Numbered from the stretch's first letter, positions 8,831 to 15,123 are shown. The stretch is 64,000 nucleotides of DNA from Pseudomonas sp. ANT_J12 (GCF_008370045.1 NZ_VOBN01000007.1:186001-250000), one strand, 5' to 3'. The notes: a model not told the origin generated them from the letters alone. Program-made: numbers and translations.

Positions 8831-9499
8831 ATGATCGATCTCGCAACATGGAACCTCAGTGTTCCTGTCGGCAATCCGCCTTACACCGTCGAAACAGCCA
8901 AACTGGTGAAGGGTTTCAAGGACCAATACTTCCATTCCGACACCGGCACCCTGTTCTTCTGGTCCCCGGTCACCGGCTCCAAAACCGCAAACGCCAAATA
9001 CCCCCGCACCGAACTTCGCGAAACCTACAGCAACGGCACCCTGCGCAACTGGCTCTACCCGGACGCCGACAATTCCCTGCGCGCCACCCTCGCGGTGAAC
9101 CAGGTGCCGAGCTCCGGCAAGATCGTCATCGGCCAGATCCACGCCTATGAAAGCCAGAAACCGTTGATCAAGCTTGAATATCAATTCAAGACCAGCACGC
9201 AAACGGGCAACATCGTCGCCAAAGTGCGCATGCACCCCGATGACGGCGAAGGGCGGGTGATCACCATCGCCACCGGCGTGAAGCTGGATCAGGAGTTTTC
9301 CTACCTCCTGCACCTGAGCCCGGGCGGTCAATTGGGTATCAGTGCGGCGGGTTATCAGTGGGATTCGAACATCAGCGCCACGTGGCGCGACAAGCCGCTG
9401 TATTTCAAGGCGGGCGTGTATGTGCAGGACCACACCGGGTATACCAGCGAGGGTGGGAAAGTGACGTTCAGCAAGCTGGATATCGATCACGACAAGTAA
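8831..9499 (+). CDS. Polysaccharide lyase family 7 (alginate lyase)
   Basis: Predicted alginate lyase cleaving by beta-elimination. All three PL7 signatures are present: YPRTELRE (R-T-E-L), VIGQIHAY (Q-I-H) and the C-terminal YFKAGVYVQ. The start at 8831 (MIDLATWNLSVP) follows GGAAG by 8 nt; an ATG at 8801 would add ten residues without a clear site. There is no signal peptide, so the enzyme is either cytosolic or leaves by a non-Sec route. The 222 aa length fits a single-domain PL7. It resembles in outline the small P. aeruginosa PL7 enzyme PA1167, from memory. Confidence 0.9.
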   Translation: MIDLATWNLSVPVGNPPYTVETAKLVKGFKDQYFHSDTGTLFFWSPVTGSKTANAKYPRTELRETYSNGTLRNWLYPDADNSLRATLAVNQVPSSGKIVIGQIHAYESQKPLIKLEYQFKTSTQTGNIVAKVRMHPDDGEGRVITIATGVKLDQEFSYLLHLSPGGQLGISAAGYQWDSNISATWRDKPLYFKAGVYVQDHTGYTSEGGKVTFSKLDIDHDK

Positions 9500-9511
9500 G
9501 CCTTCTGCCCT

Positions 9512-9598
9512 GATCGTTCCCACGCGCAGCAAAGGAATGCAGCCCGGGACGCTCCGCGTCCCATCCAGAGCCCAACGCAGAGCGTCCGATGAGGCATT
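9512..9598. repeat. REP-type element, family R1 (degenerate)
   Basis: A copy of the GATCGTTCCCACGC family with a deviating GCGCAGCAAAGGAATGC segment and no clean right end. It lies just after the alginate lyase gene. Confidence 0.75.
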
Positions 9599-9599
9599 T

Positions 9600-9830
9600 T
9601 GTGGCGAGGGGGCTTGCCCCCGTTGGGCTGCGCAGCAGCCCCAATTAATCTCAAGCCTTCCGCAAATCCCGTAGGAATAATGCCTTTATGGCGAGGGAGC
9701 TTGCTCCCGCCGGGCGGCGAAGCAGCCCCATCCACCTGCCACCGCATTCCTACAGCCCCACCGCAACGCCCGGTTTTGCGGCGGCTGCGCCACCGAACGG
9801 GGGCAAGCCCCCTCGCCACAAGGGTTATGC
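9600..9830. repeat. REP elements, family R3 (three units)
   Basis: Units of GTGGCGAGGGGGCTTGCCCC and its inverted form GGGGGCAAGCCCCCTCGCCAC at about 9600-9640, 9689-9735 and 9785-9828. They fill most of the gap between the lyase gene and the structured leader. Confidence 0.85.
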
Positions 9831-9986
9831 GCCGTCCTACACCCCGGTTGCAGCCATCAAAGTCGCCGCTTATAGTTCGCCCCGTCGCTGACAGCAGTCG
9901 GCGATAGGGTTTCGCAGCCCTACAGCACAATGGCAACCAAGCCCCATAACAAACGATGGTCGTTTTAACGCCCGCAGTTCGTTTTA

Positions 9987-10080
9987 TGGTGGCTGCGTGT
10001 GGGAGACCTTCGGGTCTGCCGGGTTCCTTGTGCCTCGGTCTGCGAACCCGCACGCAGCTACCACCCATTCGATTCGCAGC
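9987..10080 (+). promoter_or_regulatory. Structured 5' leader RNA, copy A, with a competing helix
   Basis: Helix P1 pairs TGGTGGCTGCGTG (9987-9999) with CACGCAGCTACCA (10051-10063): 13 pairs with one G-U. Inside it sit P2, AGACC-TTCG-GGTCT (10004-10017), and P3, GGGTTC (10021-10026) with GAACCC (10044-10049). The 3' side of P3 (CTGCGAA, 10040-10046) is also complementary to TTCGCAG at 10073-10079, so either a switch or a pseudoknot is possible. A second copy lies at 58014-58110 with compensatory changes. The coding start is about 40 nt further on. Confidence 0.75.
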
Positions 10081-10122
10081 GAAAAGTAGTAGCTCTTCTT
10101 TTATGCACAGGAAGATTTACTT

Positions 10123-10407
10123 ATGACAACGAACAACCCGCCGCGCCGCTTCACCCCCATGTCCCAATTCGCTACCGACTACCCCGTCCTGCTCATCGAC
10201 AGCGACGCCCCGATCCGCGAATTGCACAACTGCGTCAGCGAACGCCTCAACGCCGTCGTCAAATACCTCAACCTCATGGCCTGCACCAGCCTGCCGGACT
10301 ACGCCGAAATCGACATCAACACCGTCACCAACATCGCCTTGATCCTGCTGCGGGACGTGGGGGACGTGTTTCGGGTGATTGAGCGGCGTGGGTTTGATAC
10401 GCCTTGA
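10123..10407 (+). CDS. Small DUF3077/DUF6124-like protein
   Basis: A 94 aa protein of unknown function with no signal peptide or membrane segment. The body, with LHNCVSERLNAVVKYLNLMA and IDINTVTNIALILLRDVGDVF, looks like two or three amphipathic helices. Small helical proteins of this kind are common in fluorescent pseudomonads. AGGAAG lies 8 nt before the ATG. The gene is preceded by the structured leader and followed by a strong terminator, so it is a single-gene unit. The family name is from memory and is only moderately sure. Confidence 0.7.
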   Translation: MTTNNPPRRFTPMSQFATDYPVLLIDSDAPIRELHNCVSERLNAVVKYLNLMACTSLPDYAEIDINTVTNIALILLRDVGDVFRVIERRGFDTP

Positions 10408-10429
10408 GTCCAGTGATTAATAGGCATTA

Positions 10430-10462
10430 ATTAAAAACCCACATGTGTGTGGGTTTTTAATG
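10430..10462. terminator. Bidirectional rho-independent terminator
   Basis: AAAAACCCACA faces TGTGTGGGTTTTT with a short loop, giving A and T tracts on both sides. It ends the small DUF gene and marks the left border of the AT-rich island. Confidence 0.85.
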
Positions 10463-10538
10463 CTTGAAAATCGAAGGATCGATTAATTGCTTCACACCCG
10501 CTGAAACCCTCCTAACCAGTAAACTTTTATCGCAAAAA

Positions 10539-10570
10539 GATATAAAAAACTGTCAGATTTTACAGGTTCA
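10539..10570 (+). promoter_or_regulatory. LexA-type SOS box 1 with adjoining -10-like TATAAA
   Basis: CTGT (10550-10553), eight bases, then ACAG (10562-10565), preceded directly by GATATAAAAAA. The arrangement of a TATAAA overlapping or abutting CTGT-N8-ACAG is typical of SOS promoters. It lies about 130 nt before the ATG at 10697 and nearly matches the box before 12886 over 32 nt. Confidence 0.7.
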
Positions 10571-10696
10571 ATAAACAATCTTCTCCCTTACACTTTTTTA
10601 AAGTAAACGCAAAAAAAGCCACAACACCAAACCTACACCCTCCAACTAGCTTAATACACATATCATCAAATCCAACATAAGCGAAAAGGTGAAGAC

Positions 10697-11110
10697 ATGG
10701 CAAAATATTATGGCGAAAGATCCGTTAATGGAATAAAAAATTGCGCCCCATTCCTAAAGGAAATGTTGGAAAATCTAGCCAATCAACCAGCATATACAGG
10801 CGAGACCGGATGGAACTCTCAAATCGTAGACCAAGCAACTAATAGGGTATGGGTCGCATCTATCGAAGTAGGCACTGGTGATTCTTACAACTCACCTGAT
10901 GACTATGCAGCCAACATCCCTTCGGCGGACGCAGCCGCACAGAACTCATACACCGCCTACGTAGAACACGAGTTCAACCACACGACAATACGCGCTCAAA
11001 TCGCAATGGCATGTATCGGCTCCACCAAGAAAGAAATCCCGGGAATGAGCGTATGGGAGGCGATAAAATACAACATCGTAAACGAAGTACCTGAACGTTT
11101 TAAATCATAA
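10697..11110 (+). CDS. Hypothetical protein behind an SOS-type box
   Basis: I do not recognise this 137 aa protein. It has no signal peptide or membrane helix; the middle is acidic and rich in small residues (GTGDSYNSPDDYAANIPSADAA), followed by VEHEFNHTTIRAQIAMACIG and a helical end. The HEFNH stretch holds two His but is not an HExxH motif. AGGTG sits 6 nt before the ATG. Codon and base use are much more AT-rich than the neighbouring core genes, which suggests transfer. A LexA-type box upstream suggests induction by DNA damage. Confidence 0.65.
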   Translation: MAKYYGERSVNGIKNCAPFLKEMLENLANQPAYTGETGWNSQIVDQATNRVWVASIEVGTGDSYNSPDDYAANIPSADAAAQNSYTAYVEHEFNHTTIRAQIAMACIGSTKKEIPGMSVWEAIKYNIVNEVPERFKS

Positions 11111-11145
11111 CAATCTGCACCATATTAAATCCGCGCAAAAAAAAT

Positions 11146-11169
11146 GGACGGATTTATTCAATCTGCCCC
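11146..11169. repeat. Short GATTTATT/AATCTGCCCC repeat
   Basis: GGACGGATTTATTCAATCTG followed by CCCC, one of four related short sequences in the island (others at about 11395, 11736 and 13304). Such sequences commonly edge IS200/RAYT-type elements in pseudomonads; here they are probably scars. Confidence 0.55.
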
Positions 11170-11223
11170 ACAACTAAATATTGGTTGAGCTGATCGACTA
11201 GTAATCATGTTCAACCAACTCAA

Positions 11224-11375
11224 CTAGATTTTAATATCAATACGGTTATCGACTATTTCAAGCGCCATCCCTAAGGCCGCTGTGAAAAACCGTATATAAC
11301 GCGACATTTTCACCAGCCTCCAGCGCCATAATAGTCTTTCGACTGCATCTCGCTTTCTGCGCCAAATGCTGCTCG
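11224..11375 (-). pseudogene. Decayed partial copy of the XRE regulator gene at 13404-13643
   Basis: Read leftward, this stretch encodes QHLAQKARCSRKTIMALEAG and continues ENVALYTVF, almost identical to the intact XRE protein nearby. It then loses frame within the segment matching VTAALGVAIELVDSRIDLK, resuming in a shifted frame as AALGMALEIVDNRIDIKI before a TAG. The N-terminal quarter is missing and is replaced by unrelated repeat sequence. It is therefore a truncated and frameshifted duplicate. Confidence 0.85.
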
Positions 11376-11394
11376 CATTAAAAGGGCATTAAAA

Positions 11395-11414
11395 GGGGAC
11401 GGATTTATTTATCC
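11395..11414. repeat. Short GATTTATT repeat next to the decayed XRE copy
   Basis: GGGGACGGATTTATTTATCC lies about 20 nt beyond the break point of the decayed XRE copy, in line with an insertion or excision event having cut the gene. Confidence 0.5.
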
Positions 11415-11458
11415 ACTACCTTCATGCCTAACGACAACCACTCCCCCTAAACAATCAC

Positions 11459-11474
11459 CTGTAAGAAATAACAG
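11459..11474 (-). promoter_or_regulatory. LexA-type SOS box 4 (orphan)
   Basis: CTGT (11459-11462), eight bases, ACAG (11471-11474). With its flanks (CACCTGTAAG...ACAGTTCTTAA) it aligns with the complement of boxes 1 and 2 and with box 3, so by analogy it faces left. The only coding sequence on that side is the decayed XRE copy, so its former gene appears to be lost. Confidence 0.55.
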
Positions 11475-11600
11475 TTCTTAATACAATTTTTCGATAACAG
11501 AGCGATAAGATATGATACAAAAGCTTACAGCAAATCCATAGACCATTTTCCGCCACCGCCTGCTACGCTTCCTGCAACATACATGGAAGTAGGTGGCTAT

Positions 11601-11759
11601 ATGCCCAGAACAGCACGCATTGTATTGCCCAACCATCCGCTTCATGTTGTGCAACGAGGCCACAACAAATAAGCAACAGAACGAGCACAGGGACGACCGG
11701 CGGAAAAGTTCAATACGGCAGTTGTCATGAGAGGACAGACCTATTAAATAAATCTGCCC
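11601..11759 (+). pseudogene. Remnant of a REP-associated (IS200-like) transposase gene
   Basis: ATG at 11601 opens MPRTARIVLPNHPLHVVQRG and then HNK before TAA at 11670. This is the characteristic N-terminus of REP-associated tyrosine transposases (RAYT, Y1 type), here cut after 23 codons. The following bases encode GRPAEKF-like sequence, possibly the far C-terminus, which would mean that the catalytic middle (HUH and Tyr) was deleted. No activity is possible. Confidence 0.75.
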
Positions 11760-11766
11760 CCTTTTT
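11736..11766. repeat. Short GACAGA...AATCTGCCCCC repeat
   Basis: A right-hand relative of the island's GATTTATT/AATCTGCCCC sequences, directly after the transposase remnant. It probably marks the end of the lost element. Confidence 0.5.
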
Positions 11767-11887
11767 CCAGTCCCCTTTTCCAAAATAGGCCAATAGGATA
11801 GTTGGCATAAGGAAACCGATTAAATAAATCAAACCCTTTTTTACGCCCCCCCCCCTTTACAGCTAAATACCAGAATGAACAACTACA

Positions 11888-12175
11888 CTAAAAGTGTTCA
11901 GATGTATATTGATAGAGGGCCTTTCCATCCTTGTATATAGGAACCACACAAAGATCATGCGAACCTACATCAGGCAAGTGCACAATGATAGTAAAATCAT
12001 TATTCGCAAGCGATGCACCATAGGCGAAAAACCCCCCGCCACCGCTTATGTACACGCCAAGTACTGTAGCGAGCATATCTGGAAACCCACCTTCAAGCTG
12101 GCCTTGCAGCTGAAAGATGTCATTTCTTTGAGTTAAAGGCTTGGATCTATACAACAATACATTCATGTCAGCCAT
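11888..12175 (-). CDS. Hypothetical protein, paralogue of the gene at 12265-12576
   Basis: A 95 aa protein of unknown function, strongly similar along its length to its upstream neighbour (shared LTxRNDIFQ, EGG, ATxLGV, AYGAxLA, IIVHL-DVG and PIY-DG). The predicted structure is mostly beta. The start at 12175 is set by GGAGAG 7 nt upstream and by alignment with the paralogue; an earlier in-frame start at 12199 is less likely. It ends eight residues earlier than the paralogue. The 89 nt gap has no box of its own, so it is probably the second gene of a two-gene unit under box 3. Confidence 0.65.
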   Translation of the reverse strand: MADMNVLLYRSKPLTQRNDIFQLQGQLEGGFPDMLATVLGVYISGGGGFFAYGASLANNDFTIIVHLPDVGSHDLCVVPIYKDGKALYQYTSEHF

Positions 12176-12264
12176 GATATTACTCTCCACAAAGCTCACA
12201 AAATTAAAAGAATCGAGCTCATACGCCCTACAAAAAGGGCCAAGTCCATTTCCCTTAACGATTT

Positions 12265-12576
12265 TTAAACATTGGATTGAACAACGACTTCAAACGCTTT
12301 GGATGAAAATTGGTAACGAGGCACTCCATCAGTGTATATAGGAATTACATATAAGGTATATCGCCCCACATCCTGCAAATGAACGATGATAGAAAAATTA
12401 CTATCTGCCAGTGCGGCACCATAGGCGCGGATAGACCCGAGCCCATCAACTGACACTCCAAGTATTGTAGCTTCCATATCAAATAGTCCGCCTTCGATCC
12501 GGCCCAACACTTGGAAAATATCATTCCTATCAGTTAATGGTCTGGTTCGATATACCACTACATTTAAGTCAGTCAT
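12265..12576 (-). CDS. Hypothetical protein behind an SOS-type box (first of a tandem pair)
   Basis: An unrecognised 103 aa protein, the paralogue of the gene at 11888-12175. There is no signal peptide, Cys or membrane segment; the sequence alternates hydrophobic and polar residues as in beta-sheet proteins (TLYVIPIYTDG, FSIIVHLQDVG). GGGAG lies 8 nt before the ATG. About 90 nt upstream, on the promoter side, is LexA-type box 3. The tandem copy suggests recent duplication with divergence. Possible roles such as a secreted toxin, an immunity factor or a lectin-like protein cannot be told apart from sequence. Confidence 0.65.
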   Translation of the reverse strand: MTDLNVVVYRTRPLTDRNDIFQVLGRIEGGLFDMEATILGVSVDGLGSIRAYGAALADSNFSIIVHLQDVGRYTLYVIPIYTDGVPRYQFSSKAFEVVVQSNV

Positions 12577-12655
12577 CGTCGAATCTCCCGAAAGTTCACA
12601 GATGCAGAAATCATAAAATTTATGTATTTACTATTTTTACGCTACCGAACGCCGC

Positions 12656-12692
12656 TGTCCGTGTCACCTGTAAAACATGACAGTCTTAAATG
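12656..12692 (-). promoter_or_regulatory. LexA-type SOS box 3
   Basis: CTGT (12668-12671), eight bases, ACAG (12680-12683). Read leftward, the flanks GCATTTAAGACTGT and ACAGGTG match those of boxes 1 and 2, with a TTTAAG in the -10 place. It precedes the start at 12576 by about 90 nt. Confidence 0.65.
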
Positions 12693-12772
12693 CTAAATGG
12701 CGATCACTTCAACCAAAACCAAAACCCCCAGGAATATCTCCTGCCAATTCAATCTATCACCAATAACAAAAC

Positions 12773-12804
12773 GATATAAAAAACTGTAATTTTTAACAGG
12801 TCCA
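12773..12804 (+). promoter_or_regulatory. LexA-type SOS box 2 with adjoining -10-like TATAAA
   Basis: GATATAAAAAACTGT, then AATTTTTA and ACAGGT (CTGT 12784-12787, ACAG 12796-12799). The first 15 bases are identical to box 1. It lies about 80 nt before the ATG at 12886. Confidence 0.7.
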
Positions 12805-12885
12805 TTTCGACTAATACACGCCTAACTTATTCACGAGCTCAGCGACTGGCTGGGTTATTATGCTTTTAAAACAGGGGATTTAACC

Positions 12886-13263
12886 ATGAGCGCACTTTCA
12901 TCATCACAAATAGCATCAGGAGACGTCCTTAGCTTTAATGACGCTTCCGGTCAAGCCGTCGAGGCCGAAGTAACAAGCACCGATGAAAATTCACAACAAA
13001 TTACTGCCATCGTACGCAGCCCAAGTGGTAACGTTCAAGTAGGAACAGACATTAACATTAGCCTTGATACGGGTGACACTTTGAATGGAAGTGCTTCTTC
13101 CGTCAACGGATCAACATTTGTCATTACGGTCACGGGAGTCACTTCATCATTTAATGTGGACACTTCCTCTGGAGCTAGAAGTGGCGCGACTGGCGCGGGC
13201 ATACGTATGAATATTGACAGGCAAAAAGCCAAGGACAAGAACTGGAAGTACAAACCCAAATAG
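12886..13263 (+). CDS. Hypothetical protein behind an SOS-type box
   Basis: I do not recognise this 125 aa protein. Residues 1-95 are rich in Ser, Thr, Gly, Asp and Val with alternating beta-like patterns (VLSFNDASGQAVEAEVTS, FVITVTGVTSSFNV), and no Cys or hydrophobic helix. The last 25 residues are strongly basic (RMNIDRQKAKDKNWKYKPK), giving an acidic beta body with a positive tail. AGGGGA precedes the ATG by about 8 nt. The nearby LexA-type box suggests SOS control. It ends shortly before a GC-rich hairpin that could stop transcription. Confidence 0.65.
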   Translation: MSALSSSQIASGDVLSFNDASGQAVEAEVTSTDENSQQITAIVRSPSGNVQVGTDINISLDTGDTLNGSASSVNGSTFVITVTGVTSSFNVDTSSGARSGATGAGIRMNIDRQKAKDKNWKYKPK

Positions 13264-13303
13264 AACAAATTATCAGAACGGAAAAGCGGAAAAGCATTAA
13301 AAA

Positions 13304-13331
13304 GGGGGCAGATTTATTTAATCTGCTCCCC
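13304..13331. repeat. Imperfect hairpin of the GATTTATT/AATCTGC family
   Basis: GGGGGCAGATT and AATCTGCTCCCC face each other across TATTT. It lies between the gene at 12886 and the XRE gene and may serve as a transcription stop; it is also related to the short scars at 11146-11766. Confidence 0.5.
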
Positions 13332-13403
13332 TACTCTTCTATCCATTTACTCACTATATGCAGCCCTAAACTTTTTGGCTTATCCAACTGACTCATAATT
13401 ACA

Positions 13404-13643
13404 CTAAACTAACTCGGCGAGAGATTTAAGGTCGATTCGACTATCAACTAATTCAATCGCCACCCCTAAGGCCGCAGTGACTCTAAACACCGTATATAAC
13501 GCGACATTCTCACCAGCCTCCAGCGCCACAATGGTCTTTCGACTGCATTTCGCTCTCTGCGCCAATTGCTGCTGGCTATAGCCTTTGGCACGGCGTAATT
13601 GGCGTAGCCTTTCAGCAAATACTGCCGGGTTGTACAGAACCAT
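13404..13643 (-). CDS. XRE-family transcription regulator (HipB-like helix-turn-helix)
   Basis: A 79 aa Cro/CI-type DNA-binding protein. Residues about 10-65 carry the helix-turn-helix: LRQLRRAKGYSQQQLAQRAK, then CSRKTIVALEAGENVALYTV. Its length and sequence resemble HipB-type antitoxins or solitary regulators, but no toxin gene follows. I chose ATG 13643 (AGGTG about 5 nt upstream) over GTG 13652. Inverted repeats overlap the start, suggesting autoregulation. A decayed copy lies 2 kb to the left. Confidence 0.8.
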   Translation of the reverse strand: MVLYNPAVFAERLRQLRRAKGYSQQQLAQRAKCSRKTIVALEAGENVALYTVFRVTAALGVAIELVDSRIDLKSLAELV

Positions 13644-13645
13644 AT

Positions 13646-13717
13646 ATGTCACCTATAACGGACTTTTGGGGTTTACTCCTTGGCTATTTCCACTATAAGT
13701 GACATCGCAGCGCACTT
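13646..13717. promoter_or_regulatory. Putative operator of the XRE gene
   Basis: ATGTCACCTATAACGG (13646-13661) is nearly the reverse complement of CCACTATAAGTGACAT (13690-13705), and a third related ACTTATGTCA follows at 13713. The first site touches the start codon. Paired sites of this sort are typical of autoregulated XRE genes. Confidence 0.55.
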
Positions 13718-13752
13718 ATGTCAGCCCATTCCGAAAGTGAAAATCGCGCACA

Positions 13753-13787
13753 CAAAAAAACCCGCCTCTCGGCGGGTTTCTTATCAA
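13753..13787 (-). terminator. Rho-independent terminator of fba
   Basis: On the minus strand ACCCGCC-GAGA-GGCGGGT is followed by seven T. It lies about 20 nt past the fba stop and closes the leftward central carbon block. Confidence 0.9.
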
Positions 13788-13806
13788 CGCAGCTTAACGC
13801 CCAGGC

Positions 13807-14871
13807 TTAGTTCACCTTAGCGTTCAACTCACCTTTCAGGTAACGCTGATACATCGCTTCCAACGAGATCGGCTTGATCTTCGAAGCATTACCGGCAGTA
13901 CCAAACGCTTCATAACGAGCGATACACACATCACGCATCGCCGTCACAGTCGCGCCGAAGAACTTGCGCGGGTCGAATTCGCTTGGGTTGGTGGCCATCA
14001 GGCGACGCATCGCACCGGTGGACGCCAGACGCAGGTCGGTGTCGATGTTGACCTTGCGCACGCCGTGCTTGATGCCTTCGACGATTTCTTCAACCGGCAC
14101 GCCGTAGGTTTCTTTGATGTCGCCGCCGTACTGGTTGATGATCGCCAGCCAGTCTTGCGGGACCGAAGACGAGCCGTGCATCACCAGGTGGGTGTTGGGG
14201 ATGCGTTTGTGGATTTCTTTGATGCGGTCGATGGCCAGTACGTCGCCGGTCGGTGGCTTGGTGAACTTGTAGGCGCCGTGGCTGGTGCCGATGGCGATGG
14301 CCAGGGCGTCGACCTGGGTGCGTTTGACGAAGTCAGCGGCTTCTTCCGGGTCGGTCAGCATTTGGCTGTGATCCAGAACGCCTTCGGCGCCGATGCCGTC
14401 TTCTTCACCGGCCATGCCGGTTTCAAGCGAACCCAGGCAGCCCAGCTCGCCTTCTACCGATACGCCGCAGGCGTGAGCCATGGCCACGGTTTGTTGGGTG
14501 ACGCGGATGTTGTAGTCGTAGTCGGTCGGGGTCTTGCCGTCTTCGCCCAGGGAACCGTCCATCATCACCGAGCTGAAGCCCAGTTGGATGGAGCGCTGGC
14601 AGACGTCAGGGCTGGTGCCGTGGTCCTGGTGCATGCACACCGGGATGTGCGGGAATTCTTCGATTGCCGCCAGGATCAGGTGACGCAGGAACGGGGCGCC
14701 GGCGTATTTGCGAGCACCGGCCGAAGCCTGGACGATCACCGGGGAGTCAGTCTTGTCAGCGGCTTCCATGATGGCGCGCATCTGCTCAAGGTTGTTGACG
14801 TTGAAGGCTGGAACGCCGTAGCCGAATTCGGCTGCGTGGTCCAACATCTGGCGCATGCTGATAAGTGCCAT
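13807..14871 (-). CDS. fba: Class II fructose-1,6-bisphosphate aldolase
   Basis: Cytosolic zinc aldolase interconverting fructose-1,6-bisphosphate with dihydroxyacetone phosphate and glyceraldehyde-3-phosphate. The 354 aa protein has CMHQDHGTSPDVC (catalytic Asp and zinc His), ALAIGTSHGAYKF and LVMHGSSSVP (zinc His) and the C-terminal IKPISLEAMYQRY, matching the Calvin-cycle-like class II subtype found in Pseudomonas. In these organisms the enzyme mainly serves gluconeogenesis. It is last in the leftward series tktA-epd-pgk-fba. Confidence 0.95.
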   Translation of the reverse strand: MALISMRQMLDHAAEFGYGVPAFNVNNLEQMRAIMEAADKTDSPVIVQASAGARKYAGAPFLRHLILAAIEEFPHIPVCMHQDHGTSPDVCQRSIQLGFSSVMMDGSLGEDGKTPTDYDYNIRVTQQTVAMAHACGVSVEGELGCLGSLETGMAGEEDGIGAEGVLDHSQMLTDPEEAADFVKRTQVDALAIAIGTSHGAYKFTKPPTGDVLAIDRIKEIHKRIPNTHLVMHGSSSVPQDWLAIINQYGGDIKETYGVPVEEIVEGIKHGVRKVNIDTDLRLASTGAMRRLMATNPSEFDPRKFFGATVTAMRDVCIARYEAFGTAGNASKIKPISLEAMYQRYLKGELNAKVN

Positions 14872-15008
14872 TGTGTGTGTCTCTCCCGGTTTGGGTCGTT
14901 AATCGTGCCAGCCTGCCGTAGCGGCGGCGGCTATTCAAGTTATTGCAGATCGGGGGTGGGTCCGGTCCGCTCATTCGGTATGACAAAAATCTCTACGAGC
15001 CATCGATG

Positions 15009-15107
15009 ACCTGTAGGAGCAAAGCTTGCTCGCGAAAGCGGTTTAACCGCCAACACATGTGTTGAATGTGCTGGCCTCTTCGCGAGCAAGCTTCGCTCCT
15101 ACAGGTT
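15009..15107. repeat. REP pair, family R2
   Basis: GTAGGAGCAAAGCTTGCTCGC faces GCGAGCAAGCTTCGCTCCTAC in the gap between fba and the lipoprotein gene upstream of it. Confidence 0.85.
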
Positions 15108-15123
15108 TGGCGCGAGCCTTCGA

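Larger units (their letters stand above)
12577..12885. other. Divergent SOS-type control region
   Basis: This gap separates the leftward gene pair from the rightward gene at 12886. It contains two CTGT-N8-ACAG boxes about 100 nt apart, each oriented towards one side. I see no coding sequence in it. Confidence 0.6.

Noticed and set aside
9487..10068. Open frames running through REP clusters (also at 57462-57872)
   Set aside because: They consist of translated repeats (for example ARGLAPV, GASPLAT) and have no ribosome site or homologous body.
10697..11110. Possible zinc protease for the 137 aa island protein because of HEFNH
   Set aside because: The required HExxH spacing is not met (H-E-F-N-H places Asn where it does not matter but lacks the flanking hydrophobic helix and third ligand), and no other protease feature is present; not supported enough to call.
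11478..11783. Leftward 101-codon frame in the island
   Set aside because: It lies opposite the transposase remnant, has no ribosome site and shows no domain; a chance frame in AT-rich DNA is more likely.
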